From the IMG/VR virus record IMGVR_UViG_3300037010_002261, positions 1 through 64,000 of that record: a stretch of DNA of 64,000 nucleotides. The stretch is one strand, 5' to 3'. A program made the position numbers and the translations under genes. The stretch is from a virus. Below, piece by piece: positions 25,206 through 31,768 of the stretch. Each line of letters starts with the position of its first letter. Positions within the stretch are counted from its first letter, which is position 1. Below the pieces are notes generated by a model, which ran no database searches, was not told the DNA's origin, and was given only the letters and a program-made list of their open reading frames with translations.

Positions 25206-25700
25206 GTGAAAGCCAACAGCTGGCACGGGCGTCTCGCCTTCTATTACCACAGCGCCAACCTACACCCTGAGGTGCAGGTGGACATCTGCACCTACTCACA
25301 CTGGGTGTTCTGGGGTACGGTCAAGGCTCTGCTCATTACAGCCTACGGCGGCCTCATCGCCTTCCTTGCAGGTCATGACATAGCTTGGGTTGCAGCGCTT
25401 GTGAAACTCAGAGCTTTGCCTGACGCCGGCGACTTGCTCGCAATCGTCCTGGTCCTGCCGCTCATGGCAGCGGTCTCCCTCTTCGTTGTCGGCTTTGTCT
25501 TCGGCAGCTACCACTATGGCGAGTGGAAGAAGGCCAAGCGAAAGGCCAAGAAAGCCGTGGAGCCCGAGCCCTACGAGCCCGACTTCTTGACCAAGCTCTG
25601 GGAGTCCTGGTCCGGCAAGATGTGCTTCCGCGTGGACTTCTCCGACCGTACCGAGCTGCCTACATGGGTTGACCGTACGCGCAGCCGCCGCTACTACTGA
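25206..25700 (+). CDS. Two-helix membrane protein
   Basis: 164 aa from GTG 25206 (AAGGAGA 5 nt upstream, just after the rIIB stop). Hydrophobic stretches near residues 33-54 and 78-100, then a basic KKAKRKAKKAV linker and a soluble tail. No domain recognised. Probably cotranscribed with rIIB. Confidence 0.55.
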   Translation: MKANSWHGRLAFYYHSANLHPEVQVDICTYSHWVFWGTVKALLITAYGGLIAFLAGHDIAWVAALVKLRALPDAGDLLAIVLVLPLMAAVSLFVVGFVFGSYHYGEWKKAKRKAKKAVEPEPYEPDFLTKLWESWSGKMCFRVDFSDRTELPTWVDRTRSRRYY

Positions 25701-25732
25701 TCCTCCCTCCGGCGTCATGCAACGACGCTTTC

Positions 25733-25765
25733 ACCGCCCGGCCTAACAGCTGGGCGGTTTTTTCT
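25733..25765 (+). terminator. Rho-independent terminator
   Basis: Stem ACCGCCC (25733-25739) / GGGCGGT (25752-25758) with a 12-nt loop and TTTTTTCTT after it; ends the rIIB unit. Confidence 0.88.
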
Positions 25766-25776
25766 TGCGCGCTTGG

Positions 25777-25805
25777 TTTACATTCTGTAGAGGTCCGGGT
25801 ACAAT
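25777..25805 (+). promoter_or_regulatory. Sigma70-type promoter with long leader
   Basis: TTTACA (25777-25782), 17 bp, TACAAT (25800-25805). It is followed by CATAAATA at 25806-25813, so early and late boxes abut. An 80-nt leader separates it from the HNH gene. Confidence 0.7.
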
Positions 25806-25887
25806 CATAAATACCGCCTGCAAGGCGCCAAAGCGGACGTAGGAAGATAGGTTTAGCCGCACCTGCTGGAAACTAGAGGAGAACATC

Positions 25888-26517
25888 ATGCAGCATCAAG
25901 TTCTGGTACTCGACAAGTCTTGGACCCCTCACGAGTGGATCACCCGTGACGAGGCCATCATGTGCGAAGCCAAGGGCCAAGTCCTGGATCACCTGGGCGA
26001 TGACCTCATCACCTACCGTGGTGGTGACAACTCCGTGACCAAGTCCCAGTCCGAGCTGATGACGGCTTCGATCATCGTCATCAAGGGCGAGTCAACGGTC
26101 AAGCGGGTTAAGCCGTCTGCGCTGACGAACTCCTCACTGTTCCAGCGTGACCGCTACATGTGCGCCTACTGCTCTGGCTTGTTCACGAGCCATGACCTGA
26201 CTCGTGACCACATCATGCCGGTGTCGAAGGGCGGCCCGGACGTGTGGATGAACGTGGTCACGGCCTGCAAGGCCTGCAACAACCTGAAGGGTGACTTGCT
26301 GCCAGGCAAGCCGCTGCCGCATGGACAGTACAGCCCGCAAGGCACTCGGACCATGGATCCGCTCTACCTGCCGTACATCCCGTGCAAGGCCGAAGCCATG
26401 ATCATGCGCAACCGCAACATCCAGGCTGATCAGATGGCCTTCTTGTTGGGACGGATCGCCAACAAGGACCGCAGCCGCGTGTACCGTGACTTGGCTCCGA
26501 AGTTCATCACGAGCTGA
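25888..26517 (+). CDS. HNH endonuclease
   Basis: 209 aa. A zinc-binding CAYC (near residue 92), HDLTRDHIMPVSKGGPD (the H and DH of HNH), then VTACKACNNLKGD (second CxxC plus the catalytic N/H region) in the order typical of stand-alone HNH nucleases. Base composition matches its neighbours, unlike the 28187 HNH, so it is probably a resident gene (packaging or DNA-processing nuclease) and not a recent homing element. Ribosome site GAGGAG. Confidence 0.8.
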   Translation: MQHQVLVLDKSWTPHEWITRDEAIMCEAKGQVLDHLGDDLITYRGGDNSVTKSQSELMTASIIVIKGESTVKRVKPSALTNSSLFQRDRYMCAYCSGLFTSHDLTRDHIMPVSKGGPDVWMNVVTACKACNNLKGDLLPGKPLPHGQYSPQGTRTMDPLYLPYIPCKAEAMIMRNRNIQADQMAFLLGRIANKDRSRVYRDLAPKFITS

Positions 26518-26529
26518 GTTCAAGCTCGG

Positions 26530-26536
26530 CTAAATA
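26530..26536 (+). promoter_or_regulatory. CTAAATA box
   Basis: GGCTAAATAAGG, 29 nt before the 26566 gene and not part of a stop codon in the reading frame used upstream. It immediately precedes the hairpin at 26538. Confidence 0.45.
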
Positions 26537-26537
26537 A

Positions 26538-26560
26538 GGGTGGCATTTGCCACCCCCTTT
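26538..26560 (+). terminator. Hairpin, terminator-like
   Basis: GGGTGGCA / TGCCACCC with a TT loop, then CCTTTATT. It could end HNH transcription, or cap the 5' end of a transcript from the CTAAATA box just before it. Confidence 0.55.
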
Positions 26561-26565
26561 ATTCT

Positions 26566-27249
26566 ATGCTAGTCGAAGATGTGTTCACCAACCGAGATAG
26601 GTCACCCCGCACCGCTGCGCTAAAGCTTCAGCAGGCGATGGCTGACTACCCGCTTGACCTTCACATCACCCTCGCCCCCACAGAGGTGTACGGCAAGGCT
26701 AAGGAAGCCGGTAAGGCTGGCGTACGGCTCTCCTACACAGACACACACGGCTTAGTCAAAGGCTGGGTTGACCTGCTACCGTCACCGACTCTACCCGAAG
26801 AGTATGTCGTCGTGGCGGCTGCGAGCGGTAGCGTCTTTTCGGGGGAGAAGTTTGACATTCCGAAAATCTTCAAGGTCATGCAGCGAGACTTCATGTTCAA
26901 GGTGTTTGAGCAGCAGCTGAAGTCAGCCTTAGGTGTGACATCAATTGACCAACGGCAAGGCATCGGTGAGGACAACGACTACGTTGCGCACTGGGACATC
27001 TTCCCGCCGTTCAACCTGCCAGGTCACCAGGTGTATGACCAGTACATCGTCTCTCACATCAACATCAACATCACCACCCATTCGACGGTCCGAGTCTGGA
27101 TCTATGATGTCAACGGCGATGACGCCGCAAAAGCCGAAGCAACCGACCTCCATGAAGCGCTAAAAGAGGCCGCGGAGGCGATCAAGCAAATGACGCCTGA
27201 CGACATGCAAGATCCAAGCCACAACCTAAAGCCATATAAGCGGTTCTGA
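26566..27249 (+). CDS. Hypothetical protein, distant leader-family member
   Basis: 227 aa. After MLVEDVF it has AALKLQQAMADYPLDLHITL, aligning with the L-x-L-x-Q-Q-x-x-x-D...D-I/L block of the 10855/11438/53612 proteins. The remaining 190 residues are unrecognised, with a helical end rich in Ala and Glu (LHEALKEAAEAIKQM). The late-type box upstream suits a virion protein. The leader itself is less convincing than in its relatives. Confidence 0.5.
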   Translation: MLVEDVFTNRDRSPRTAALKLQQAMADYPLDLHITLAPTEVYGKAKEAGKAGVRLSYTDTHGLVKGWVDLLPSPTLPEEYVVVAAASGSVFSGEKFDIPKIFKVMQRDFMFKVFEQQLKSALGVTSIDQRQGIGEDNDYVAHWDIFPPFNLPGHQVYDQYIVSHININITTHSTVRVWIYDVNGDDAAKAEATDLHEALKEAAEAIKQMTPDDMQDPSHNLKPYKRF

Positions 27250-27252
27250 CAG

Positions 27253-27259
27253 CTAAATA
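27253..27259 (+). promoter_or_regulatory. CTAAATA box
   Basis: AGCTAAATACTAGG, three bases after the 26566 stop and 34 nt before the next ATG. Confidence 0.45.
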
Positions 27260-27293
27260 CTAGGCACGGCAAGCTCGCCGTTCGGAGACCGCC

Positions 27294-27485
27294 ATGTGGG
27301 ACATCCTCACCTTCATCCTTAACTTCCTCACCCACCCGTTCCTGGTGGGCGCATTCGTCGGCGCTGCAGTCGGCGCCTGGTTCTACCGCTGGATGCTGAA
27401 GCGTAACCCAGCAAAGCTCGAGCAGTGGGCTCAAGAAGCGAACGGCCTGGCCGCTCTCGCTAAGTCCAAGTTGGACAACAAGTAA
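27294..27485 (+). CDS. Small membrane protein
   Basis: 63 aa: MWDILTFILNFLTHPFLVGA and FVGAAVGAWFYRW form one or two membrane helices, followed by a charged helix (LEQWAQEANGLAALAKSKL). Late-type box upstream. Confidence 0.55.
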   Translation: MWDILTFILNFLTHPFLVGAFVGAAVGAWFYRWMLKRNPAKLEQWAQEANGLAALAKSKLDNK

Positions 27486-27517
27486 CGGTACAAGTAGGAT
27501 TGTTACACTTTAGCCGG

Positions 27518-27546
27518 TTTACAACGACTTCGACTGTAAATACAAT
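27518..27546 (+). promoter_or_regulatory. Sigma70-type promoter of the tRNA cluster
   Basis: TTTACA (27518-27523), 17 bp, TACAAT (27541-27546). No protein gene follows for 640 bp, so it should drive the tRNAs through the hairpin region at 27587-27690. Confidence 0.7.
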
Positions 27547-27586
27547 TCTACCATCATGAAGAACACCTCCCTATCATATTTGAGCT

Positions 27587-27616
27587 CCTCATCGCTTTAT
27601 AGCGATGGAGGCTTTT
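27587..27616 (+). terminator. First leader hairpin, terminator-like
   Basis: Stem CCTCATCGCT / AGCGATGGAGG (one bulged G) around loop TTAT, followed by CTTTTG. See the second hairpin for the competing pairing. Confidence 0.55.
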
Positions 27617-27655
27617 GCATGATCGGGTAAGACAGAACTTCTACCTTCACACCTA

Positions 27656-27690
27656 GCAAAAGCCTCCGACCGAAAGGTCCGAGGCTTTTT
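27656..27690 (+). terminator. Second leader hairpin, bidirectional terminator
   Basis: GCCTCCGACC GAAA GGTCCGAGGC (one C-C mismatch) flanked by AAAA and TTTTT, so it can terminate both ways. Its left arm GCAAAAGCCTCC (27656-27667) is a perfect 12-nt complement of 27607-27618 in the first hairpin. Confidence 0.75.
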
Positions 27691-27732
27691 CTCATTGGTG
27701 TGACGCTCTTTAACAATTCGCGCTTTACTTTT

Positions 27733-27817
27733 GGGGTCGTAGACAGTAATGGCTTCTGCCCGGCCTGTAAACCCGGTGTCCCTGACCAACAAGGTTCGAT
27801 TCCTTGCGGCCCCACCA
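27733..27817 (+). tRNA. tRNA-Tyr (GTA)
   Basis: Acceptor GGGGTCG / CGGCCCC, discriminator A and encoded CCA. Anticodon loop CTGTAAA with GTA, one mismatch at the base of the loop (C31-C39). Variable arm GTC-CCT-GAC, as in class II. T-arm CAAGG TTCGATT CCTTG. Confidence 0.85.
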
Positions 27818-27825
27818 AAAGTAAT

Positions 27826-27906
27826 GGATCAGCTGGGTGAGACGAGCCCAGGAGCCAGTTTGGGCTCCCGCGAAAGCTACGTAGGTTCGACTCCTATCCT
27901 GATCCA
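27826..27906 (+). tRNA. tRNA-like element, identity undetermined
   Basis: Acceptor GGATCAG / CTGATCC + A, T-arm GTAGG TTCGACT CCTAT (one extra C before the acceptor), a D-arm-like CTGGG...CCCAG and a small variable hairpin GC-GAAA-GC. The anticodon stem is GGAGC(C)/(G)GCTCC, giving a loop of 6 or 8 nt (AGTTTG within CAGTTTGG) in which no anticodon is in register. No CCA. Either a degenerate tRNA or a tRNA-like RNA with another use. Confidence 0.45.
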
Positions 27907-27920
27907 CCCGTAAGACCCTT

Positions 27921-28001
27921 GGAGGTATAGACGCCTATGGAGAGCGCCCGGACTGTAACCCCGGTACTTCGGTCATGAAGGTTCGATTCCTTCTACCTCC
28001 A
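27921..28001 (+). tRNA. tRNA-Tyr (GTA), second copy
   Basis: Acceptor GGAGGTA / TACCTCC, loop CTGTAAC with GTA, variable arm AC-TTCG-GT, T-arm GAAGG TTCGATT CCTTC. Same mismatch position in the anticodon stem as the first copy (A31-C39). The 3' end reads ACCC, so CCA must be added. Confidence 0.75.
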
Positions 28002-28007
28002 CCCACC

Positions 28008-28086
28008 GCCCTGGTGATGAAATCTTGGTAAACATGTCCGCCTCAGAAGCGGAATTCTGCGGGTTCGAGTCCCGCCTAGGGCACCA
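28008..28086 (+). tRNA. tRNA-Leu (CAG) with short variable loop
   Basis: Acceptor GCCCTGG / CTAGGGC, Leu-type D-arm (ATG AAATCTTGGTAAA CAT), stem TCCGC loop CTCAGAA stem GCGGA, then only ATTCT before T-arm GCGGG TTCGAGT CCCGC. CCA encoded. A normal bacterial tRNA-Leu has a long variable arm here; this one has five bases. Confidence 0.8.
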
Positions 28087-28089
28087 TAT

Positions 28090-28172
28090 GCACACGTGAT
28101 GGAATTGGTATACATCACAGCCTCAGACACTGTGGCCTTCGGGATTGGGAGTTCAAGTCTCCCCCGTGTGCA
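28090..28172 (+). tRNA. tRNA-Leu (CAG), second copy
   Basis: Acceptor GCACACG / CGTGTGC, loop CTCAGAC (CAG), a longer variable arm around GGCCTTCGGGATT, T-arm GGGAG TTCAAGT CTCCC. Mismatch C-A at the loop-closing pair. The CTAAATA box of the next gene starts two bases later. Confidence 0.78.
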
Positions 28173-28173
28173 C

Positions 28174-28180
28174 CTAAATA
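28174..28180 (+). promoter_or_regulatory. CTAAATA box
   Basis: ACCTAAATAGG, ending 6 nt before the HNH start. Confidence 0.4.
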
Positions 28181-28186
28181 GGCAGC

Positions 28187-28696
28187 ATGAAACGCGGACC
28201 TAAACCAGCTACACCAATTTCAACGGCACACATGTGTGCTTACGACTGTGGGCAAACTGCCCTATTCATTAGTGCAAGTGGAAAGTACATTTGCTGCAAG
28301 AGCGCTAATCAATGCTTAGCAAATCGAGCTAGAAGCAGTGCTACATTGAGAGCTGGCTATCAAGCAGGAAGACCTACTGCAGGGCCGATGCGCGAAGATA
28401 GAATCAAGGGCGGTTTAATGGCCGCACGTATTGCAAAAGACAAACGGCAGCACCACTTAACAGATGCACCATGGCACGAAGTTCCTAAGAGCTGCTTCCA
28501 TGAGCGCGTGTTGTTAGAGCAAGGCGGCATTTGTAAAGAATGCGGCCTTGGACAAACTTGGAATGGCAAGCCCTTAGTGTTTCAGCTTGATCACGCTAAT
28601 GGTGATAACAAGGACAATCGGCGTGAAAACTTACGCATGATCTGTCCCAACTGTCACACACAAACTCCAACGTGGGGTTTTAAGAAACGTACTTAG
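28187..28696 (+). mobile_element. HNH homing endonuclease gene in the tRNA cluster
   Basis: 169 aa CDS. N-terminal Cys pairs (CAYDCG, CCKSANQC) and a C-terminal HNH core: CKECGLGQ, FQLDHANGDNKDNRRENLR and MICPNCHTQTPTW. Codon use is visibly more AT-rich than the neighbours, as expected for a recently acquired selfish gene. It interrupts the run between two tRNA-Leu genes. Confidence 0.85.
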
Positions 28697-28700
28697 TCAC

Positions 28701-28785
28701 GCGCCCGTGGCGGAATGGGTAGACGCGGCAGACTCAAAATCTGTTGCCGCAAGGCGTGTCGGTTCGAGTCCGACCGGGCGCACCA
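28701..28785 (+). tRNA. tRNA-Leu (CAA)
   Basis: Acceptor GCGCCCG / CGGGCGC, encoded CCA, loop CTCAAAA in stem GCAGA/TCTGT, long variable arm (TGCCGCAAGGCG), T-arm TCGG TTCGAGT CCGA. Confidence 0.9.
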
Positions 28786-28789
28786 AGTG

Positions 28790-28818
28790 TTTACAAGCGG
28801 ATCGTGATGATGTACAAT
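28790..28818 (+). promoter_or_regulatory. Sigma70-type promoter
   Basis: TTTACA (28790-28795), 17 bp, TACAAT (28813-28818), followed by CAT. The further downstream words CCGATACTTAGGAG recur after the 31359 and 33351 promoters. Confidence 0.75.
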
Positions 28819-28854
28819 CATTCCATTCTGCCAACCGATACTTAGGAGCACAGC

Positions 28855-29112
28855 ATGACCTTCCCGACACAAATTGTAGTCACAAAAGACGGCGTCGAGG
28901 TGTTCAACGCGGTCGCAGGAATTCATCGCGGCCAACCGCTGACCTACCCAGGCTGCGAGGACTCTGCTGCGCGAGGCTTCATCTGCTTTGCAAGCCCACT
29001 CATTGGTTGCGCTTACCACTACACCAGTTACATCGAAGCCGCTGAGCGCATCGCCCGCATGGGTTACATTACGACCATCACGGAAGCCGGCGCCGACAAG
29101 GTGATTCAATGA
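28855..29112 (+). CDS. Hypothetical protein
   Basis: 85 aa. Contains ICFASPLIGCAYHYTSYIEA and ends with TEAGADKVIQ. No domain recognised. First gene of a four-gene ATGA/GTGA-coupled early unit. Confidence 0.6.
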   Translation: MTFPTQIVVTKDGVEVFNAVAGIHRGQPLTYPGCEDSAARGFICFASPLIGCAYHYTSYIEAAERIARMGYITTITEAGADKVIQ

Positions 29113-29399
29113 GCTGCGTTCACAACTACAAGCCGGTCGAAGGCGTCCGCGCCGTCTACCGCTGCCCAAGCTGCGGCATCTTTGCGCACAAGAGCAAGGC
29201 TCGCATCGGTCATGGCTCAAGCACCGAACTGACACCCTACAAGTGCCACCGCACAGGGTGCGATCAGCCGGTTGTCGTGCTGTACCCGGTTGTCAAGGGA
29301 CGGAAGCGCTCACAACCTAGCTGCACCTTCCACCGCAAGGACCAAGAGATCGCAGAGCTCGGGCCGCTGTCCGACGCCATCCGAAACTTCAAGCGGTGA
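29109..29399 (+). CDS. Small zinc-finger-like protein
   Basis: 96 aa. YRCPSCGIFAHK gives one CxxC; KCHRTGCDQ and a later C-x-F-H could complete metal sites. No family name. Overlaps both neighbours. Confidence 0.5.
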   Translation: MSCVHNYKPVEGVRAVYRCPSCGIFAHKSKARIGHGSSTELTPYKCHRTGCDQPVVVLYPVVKGRKRSQPSCTFHRKDQEIAELGPLSDAIRNFKR

Positions 29400-29617
29400 A
29401 GCTCGAGTACCTGACCGATAAGGCAAGGCACCTCATCTGCTTGCCCTACTCAATCGAGAACCTGCACCTGATGGCGCAGGAGCTCAACATCGCTCGCTGC
29501 TGGTTCCACAAGGACCACTACGACATTCCCAAGCGCCGCATCGCTGAGATCGAAGCGAAGTGCCGGATCGTGACCAGCCAGGACATCGTCCGGATCGCGA
29601 GGCACGGTGGCGACTAA
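29396..29617 (+). CDS. DUF4031-like protein
   Basis: 73 aa from GTG 29396 (GTGA overlap). Core CLPYSIENLHLMAQELNIAR, WFHKDHYDIPKRR and a final I-V-T match the small DUF4031 fold (start of domain shortened). Function of the family is unknown. Confidence 0.6.
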   Translation: MKLEYLTDKARHLICLPYSIENLHLMAQELNIARCWFHKDHYDIPKRRIAEIEAKCRIVTSQDIVRIARHGGD

Positions 29618-29620
29618 ATA
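29614..29620 (+). promoter_or_regulatory. CTAAATA box
   Basis: GACTAAATACC. TAA is the stop of the previous gene; the box ends 6 nt before the ATG at 29626. Confidence 0.35.
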
Positions 29621-29625
29621 CCAGC

Positions 29626-30186
29626 ATGAAGTGCTGGCATGAACTGACTATCCCGACAGCGGGCGCCCTAAGACCTGGTTGGACGCTCCCCGCTGACCCC
29701 AAGCCCTGGGCTATCTATGACCCTACGCTGACCGACATCTTCACCGATGATTGGTTACGCTGGATGACCTTGATCGGCCTGCCGGTCTGCCAGGCTATCT
29801 TGTTCTACAAGCAGCCTTGGGCTCGAAGCCCCATCGCGCACATCGACATGAGCACGCCGACTAGGCCGAAAGCATTTGCTTTTAACTGGGTCCTAGGCGG
29901 CAAGGGGAGCAAGATGCTGTGGTACACAGGGCATGAGGGCAAAGCAGGTGCCGCAAGCCTGACCATGGTCGAGACAGACTACCTCTCATGGCCTAAGACG
30001 GAGCTCACGCTTATTGACAGCCATGAGGTCAAGCAAGAGCTTACGCTCGTGCGCACGGACGTTCCGCACTCCATTGACGTGGAGGCTGAGCCTCGGTGGT
30101 GCATTAGCGTAAGGGTTCCTGACAGCGTCATTGGGGCCTCTTGGAACGAAGCTGTAGCTAAGCTGCAGCACCTCATCATCGGATGA
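29626..30186 (+). CDS. 2-oxoglutarate/Fe(II) oxygenase-like protein
   Basis: 186 aa from ATG 29626; the frame opens earlier, but the CTAAATA box and CCAGC context favour this start. Seen: AHIDM (H-x-D), FNWVLGG, a distal RTDVPHSID with the second His and RWCISVR with the 2OG-binding Arg position. This H-x-D...H...R order is that of jelly-roll oxygenases common in phages. Substrate unknown; base or protein hydroxylation is possible. The last 6 nt are also the start of tRNA-Ser. Confidence 0.5.
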   Translation: MKCWHELTIPTAGALRPGWTLPADPKPWAIYDPTLTDIFTDDWLRWMTLIGLPVCQAILFYKQPWARSPIAHIDMSTPTRPKAFAFNWVLGGKGSKMLWYTGHEGKAGAASLTMVETDYLSWPKTELTLIDSHEVKQELTLVRTDVPHSIDVEAEPRWCISVRVPDSVIGASWNEAVAKLQHLIIG

Positions 30187-30271
30187 TAAACCGGGCGGGC
30201 GTCCGGGGCCGCCTTGAAAGCGGTACGGTTCGGCTAGTACCCGGGCTGGGGTTCGAGTCCTCTGTCATCCG
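30181..30271 (+). tRNA. tRNA-Ser (TGA)
   Basis: Acceptor GGATGAT / GTCATCC with discriminator G, anticodon stem GCCGC loop CTTGAAA stem GCGGT, long variable arm, T-arm GGGG TTCGAGT CCTC. Its first six bases include the stop codon of the 29626 gene. Confidence 0.85.
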
Positions 30272-30321
30272 CCGCTTTATATCACCTTGGCCGAAAAGGT
30301 AATATAATGCAAACACATCAC

Positions 30322-30404
30322 GCCCTCGTGATAAATGCAAATTGGTACAGCTACTAGCTTGAGATGCTAGATTTTTGCGGGTTCGAGTCCCGCCGAGGGC
30401 ACCA
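30322..30404 (+). tRNA. tRNA-Leu (GAG) with short variable loop
   Basis: Acceptor GCCCTCG / CGAGGGC + ACCA, stem CTAGC loop TTGAGAT stem GCTAG, then only ATTTTT before T-arm GCGGG TTCGAGT CCCGC. The D-arm has about six extra bases before GCAAATTGGTAC. TATAAT lies just upstream (30303-30308). Confidence 0.72.
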
Positions 30405-30550
30405 AGGTGACATGCTGAAAATTGGTAGACAGCGTCGCGGTCAAGTCAAGACGGAGAGGCCTTATCACCCTCGCATGCCCATGGCAGGAACCGATGGCAT
30501 AAGCTAGCATGACAGACTATGCATCGTAGGTTCGAGTCCTACTGTCACCT
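30405..30550 (+). tRNA. Expanded tRNA-Leu-like gene, about 146 nt
   Basis: Perfect 8-bp ends AGGTGACA / TGTCACCT, a Leu-type D-arm (GCTG AAAATTGGTAGA CAGC) and a canonical T-arm GTAGG TTCGAGT CCTAC. Between them are about 93 nt in place of about 45. A loop GTCAAGT with CAA lies at the right place, but its stem GTCGCG/CAAGAC has two mismatches. The extra RNA can form GATGgCAT/ATGCATC and TGCC-CAT-GGCA hairpins. Could be a Leu tRNA with a giant variable insertion, or a decayed gene. Confidence 0.45.
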
Positions 30551-30553
30551 TAC

Positions 30554-30642
30554 GGAAGATGAACCGGACAGGGTCCGGACCTGCTTCGAAAGCAGTGGGA
30601 GTCACAGAGATGTGGCTTGGGGTTCAAGTCCTCCGTCTTCCA
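30554..30642 (+). tRNA. tRNA-Ser (CGA)
   Basis: Acceptor GGAAGAT / GTCTTCC, loop TTCGAAA in stem CCTGC/GCAGT, long variable arm, T-arm TGGGG TTCAAGT CCTCC-like. Adjacent to the next tRNA by two bases. Confidence 0.85.
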
Positions 30643-30644
30643 CC

Positions 30645-30730
30645 GCCCCGTTGGCGAAATTGGTAGACGCAGCAGGCTTAAACTCTGCCGCCTCGGAAGA
30701 GGCGTACCGGTTCGAGTCCGGTACGGGACA
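30645..30730 (+). tRNA. tRNA-Leu (TAA)
   Basis: Acceptor GCCCCGT / ACGGGAC (one C-A mismatch), loop CTTAAAC in stem GCAGG/TCTGC, variable arm CCGCCTCGGAAGAGGCG, T-arm TACCGG TTCGAGT CCGGTA. Confidence 0.87.
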
Positions 30731-30733
30731 CAT

Positions 30734-30828
30734 GGATAGTTAACCGGTTAGGTGACCGGACCTGCTTGGAAAGCAGTGGGATTCTTCGGTAACGAGGGAT
30801 TGGGTTTCGAGTACTCAACTATCCGCCA
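30734..30828 (+). tRNA. tRNA-Ser (GGA)
   Basis: Acceptor GGATAGT / ACTATCC, discriminator G, encoded CCA. Loop TTGGAAA in stem CCTGC/GCAGT, long variable arm, T-arm TGGGT TTCGAGT ACTCA. The last A of CCA is the A of the next gene's ATG. Confidence 0.87.
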
Positions 30829-31226
30829 TGATAGCACACAACGACATTACCGGCGATGCCCTCAAGTCCAAGTCAACTACCGACTCCTACCGTAGCGGGT
30901 GGGACCGAATCTTTGGCAAGAAGGCTGAAGAACAAGAGCCAGCTGCAGAAGCACTTGGCAAGGAAAAGCGGTACATTGTCCGTGTTGGGCTTGACGCAAA
31001 GTACTCGCCCGAAACCGCCGCAAGGCTAATCAATGCAGAGTACGGCACGGTGCTTCGCGCGTCTGGTCAAAGCTTGCTTATCACGCTGCGTGACGCTCCC
31101 GACACGCTCAACCACCTGAAGGAGGCTACAGGTTGCGCTGTGTCCGAGGAGGTGCTGTACAAACGGCCTGACGCACGCTTACATGTACGGCTCTACGACG
31201 ACCCGCTCGAAGATCATCACGACTGA
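30828..31226 (+). CDS. Conserved phage protein with YRxGWDRIFG motif
   Basis: 132 aa. N-terminal NDITGDALKSKSTTDSYRSG then WDRIFGKK resembles a motif I recall from many tailed-phage proteins of unknown role. The ATG overlaps the CCA end of tRNA-Ser, so the mRNA start must be inside or before a tRNA; no separate ribosome site is visible. Confidence 0.6.
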   Translation: MIAHNDITGDALKSKSTTDSYRSGWDRIFGKKAEEQEPAAEALGKEKRYIVRVGLDAKYSPETAARLINAEYGTVLRASGQSLLITLRDAPDTLNHLKEATGCAVSEEVLYKRPDARLHVRLYDDPLEDHHD

Positions 31227-31243
31227 GTAAAGCGCGAATTCAT

Positions 31244-31339
31244 GGAAGGTTAACCAGGTAGGTGCCTGGACCGGATTGCTAATCCGAGGGTCTCGCTCTC
31301 AACAAGCGGGATGGGTTTCGAGTACTCAGCCTTCCGCCA
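31244..31339 (+). tRNA. tRNA-Ser (GCT)
   Basis: Acceptor GGAAGGT / GCCTTCC, discriminator G and encoded CCA, loop TTGCTAA in stem CGGA/TCCG, long variable arm, T-arm TGGGT TTCGAGT ACTCA as in the GGA isoacceptor. Confidence 0.87.
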
Positions 31340-31358
31340 TCTTTTTGTCTCTCGAGTG

Positions 31359-31387
31359 TTTACACGGAGGCCGTACTGGTGTACAAT
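31359..31387 (+). promoter_or_regulatory. Sigma70-type promoter
   Basis: TTTACA (31359-31364), 17 bp, TACAAT (31382-31387), followed by CATCATATCGGCAACAGTGA, nearly the same leader as at 33381. Confidence 0.75.
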
Positions 31388-31423
31388 CATCATATCGGCA
31401 ACAGTGATACTTGGAGATGCAAG

Positions 31424-31768
31424 ATGCTCAAATCGCTCAATGATTCCAACCTTTGCGCCCTGCATGCAGGCGCCACGAAGGTCTGGTACTACAAGCCCGC
31501 GGTCGCCCGCTACATCACCTTCGGCGAGGTCAAGGTTGACCCGAAGAACCTGGAGGCAACGCACGTGCTGTTGGGCTCCATCGCCGAAACCCACCTCGAA
31601 GCTATCTTCGGCTCTCTCCAAGGTGAATGCTGGTCCCCGAACGGCGAAGCCCGCGAGCTAATCACGAGCAAGGAGCTGAACCACACCTCGATGTCCGTCG
31701 GTGACGTGATCGAGGTCAACGGCCGCGCCTACGAGTGCAAGCCGTTTGGCTTTGCGGAGCTGGTATGA
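31424..31768 (+). CDS. YodL-like hypothetical protein
   Basis: 114 aa from ATG 31424, which follows CTTGGAG and lies behind the promoter leader; an upstream in-frame ATG at 31379 overlaps the promoter. The C-terminus MSVGDVIEVNGRAYECKPFG + FAELV matches the small YodL-like motif (S-V-G-D-V...FGF). Function unknown. Confidence 0.55.
   Translation: MLKSLNDSNLCALHAGATKVWYYKPAVARYITFGEVKVDPKNLEATHVLLGSIAETHLEAIFGSLQGECWSPNGEARELITSKELNHTSMSVGDVIEVNGRAYECKPFGFAELV

Noticed and set aside
27556-27630. 24-codon leader peptide frame (MKNTSLSYLSSSSLY...)
   Set aside because: No ribosome site and no run of regulatory codons; the hairpins alone explain the conservation-like structure.
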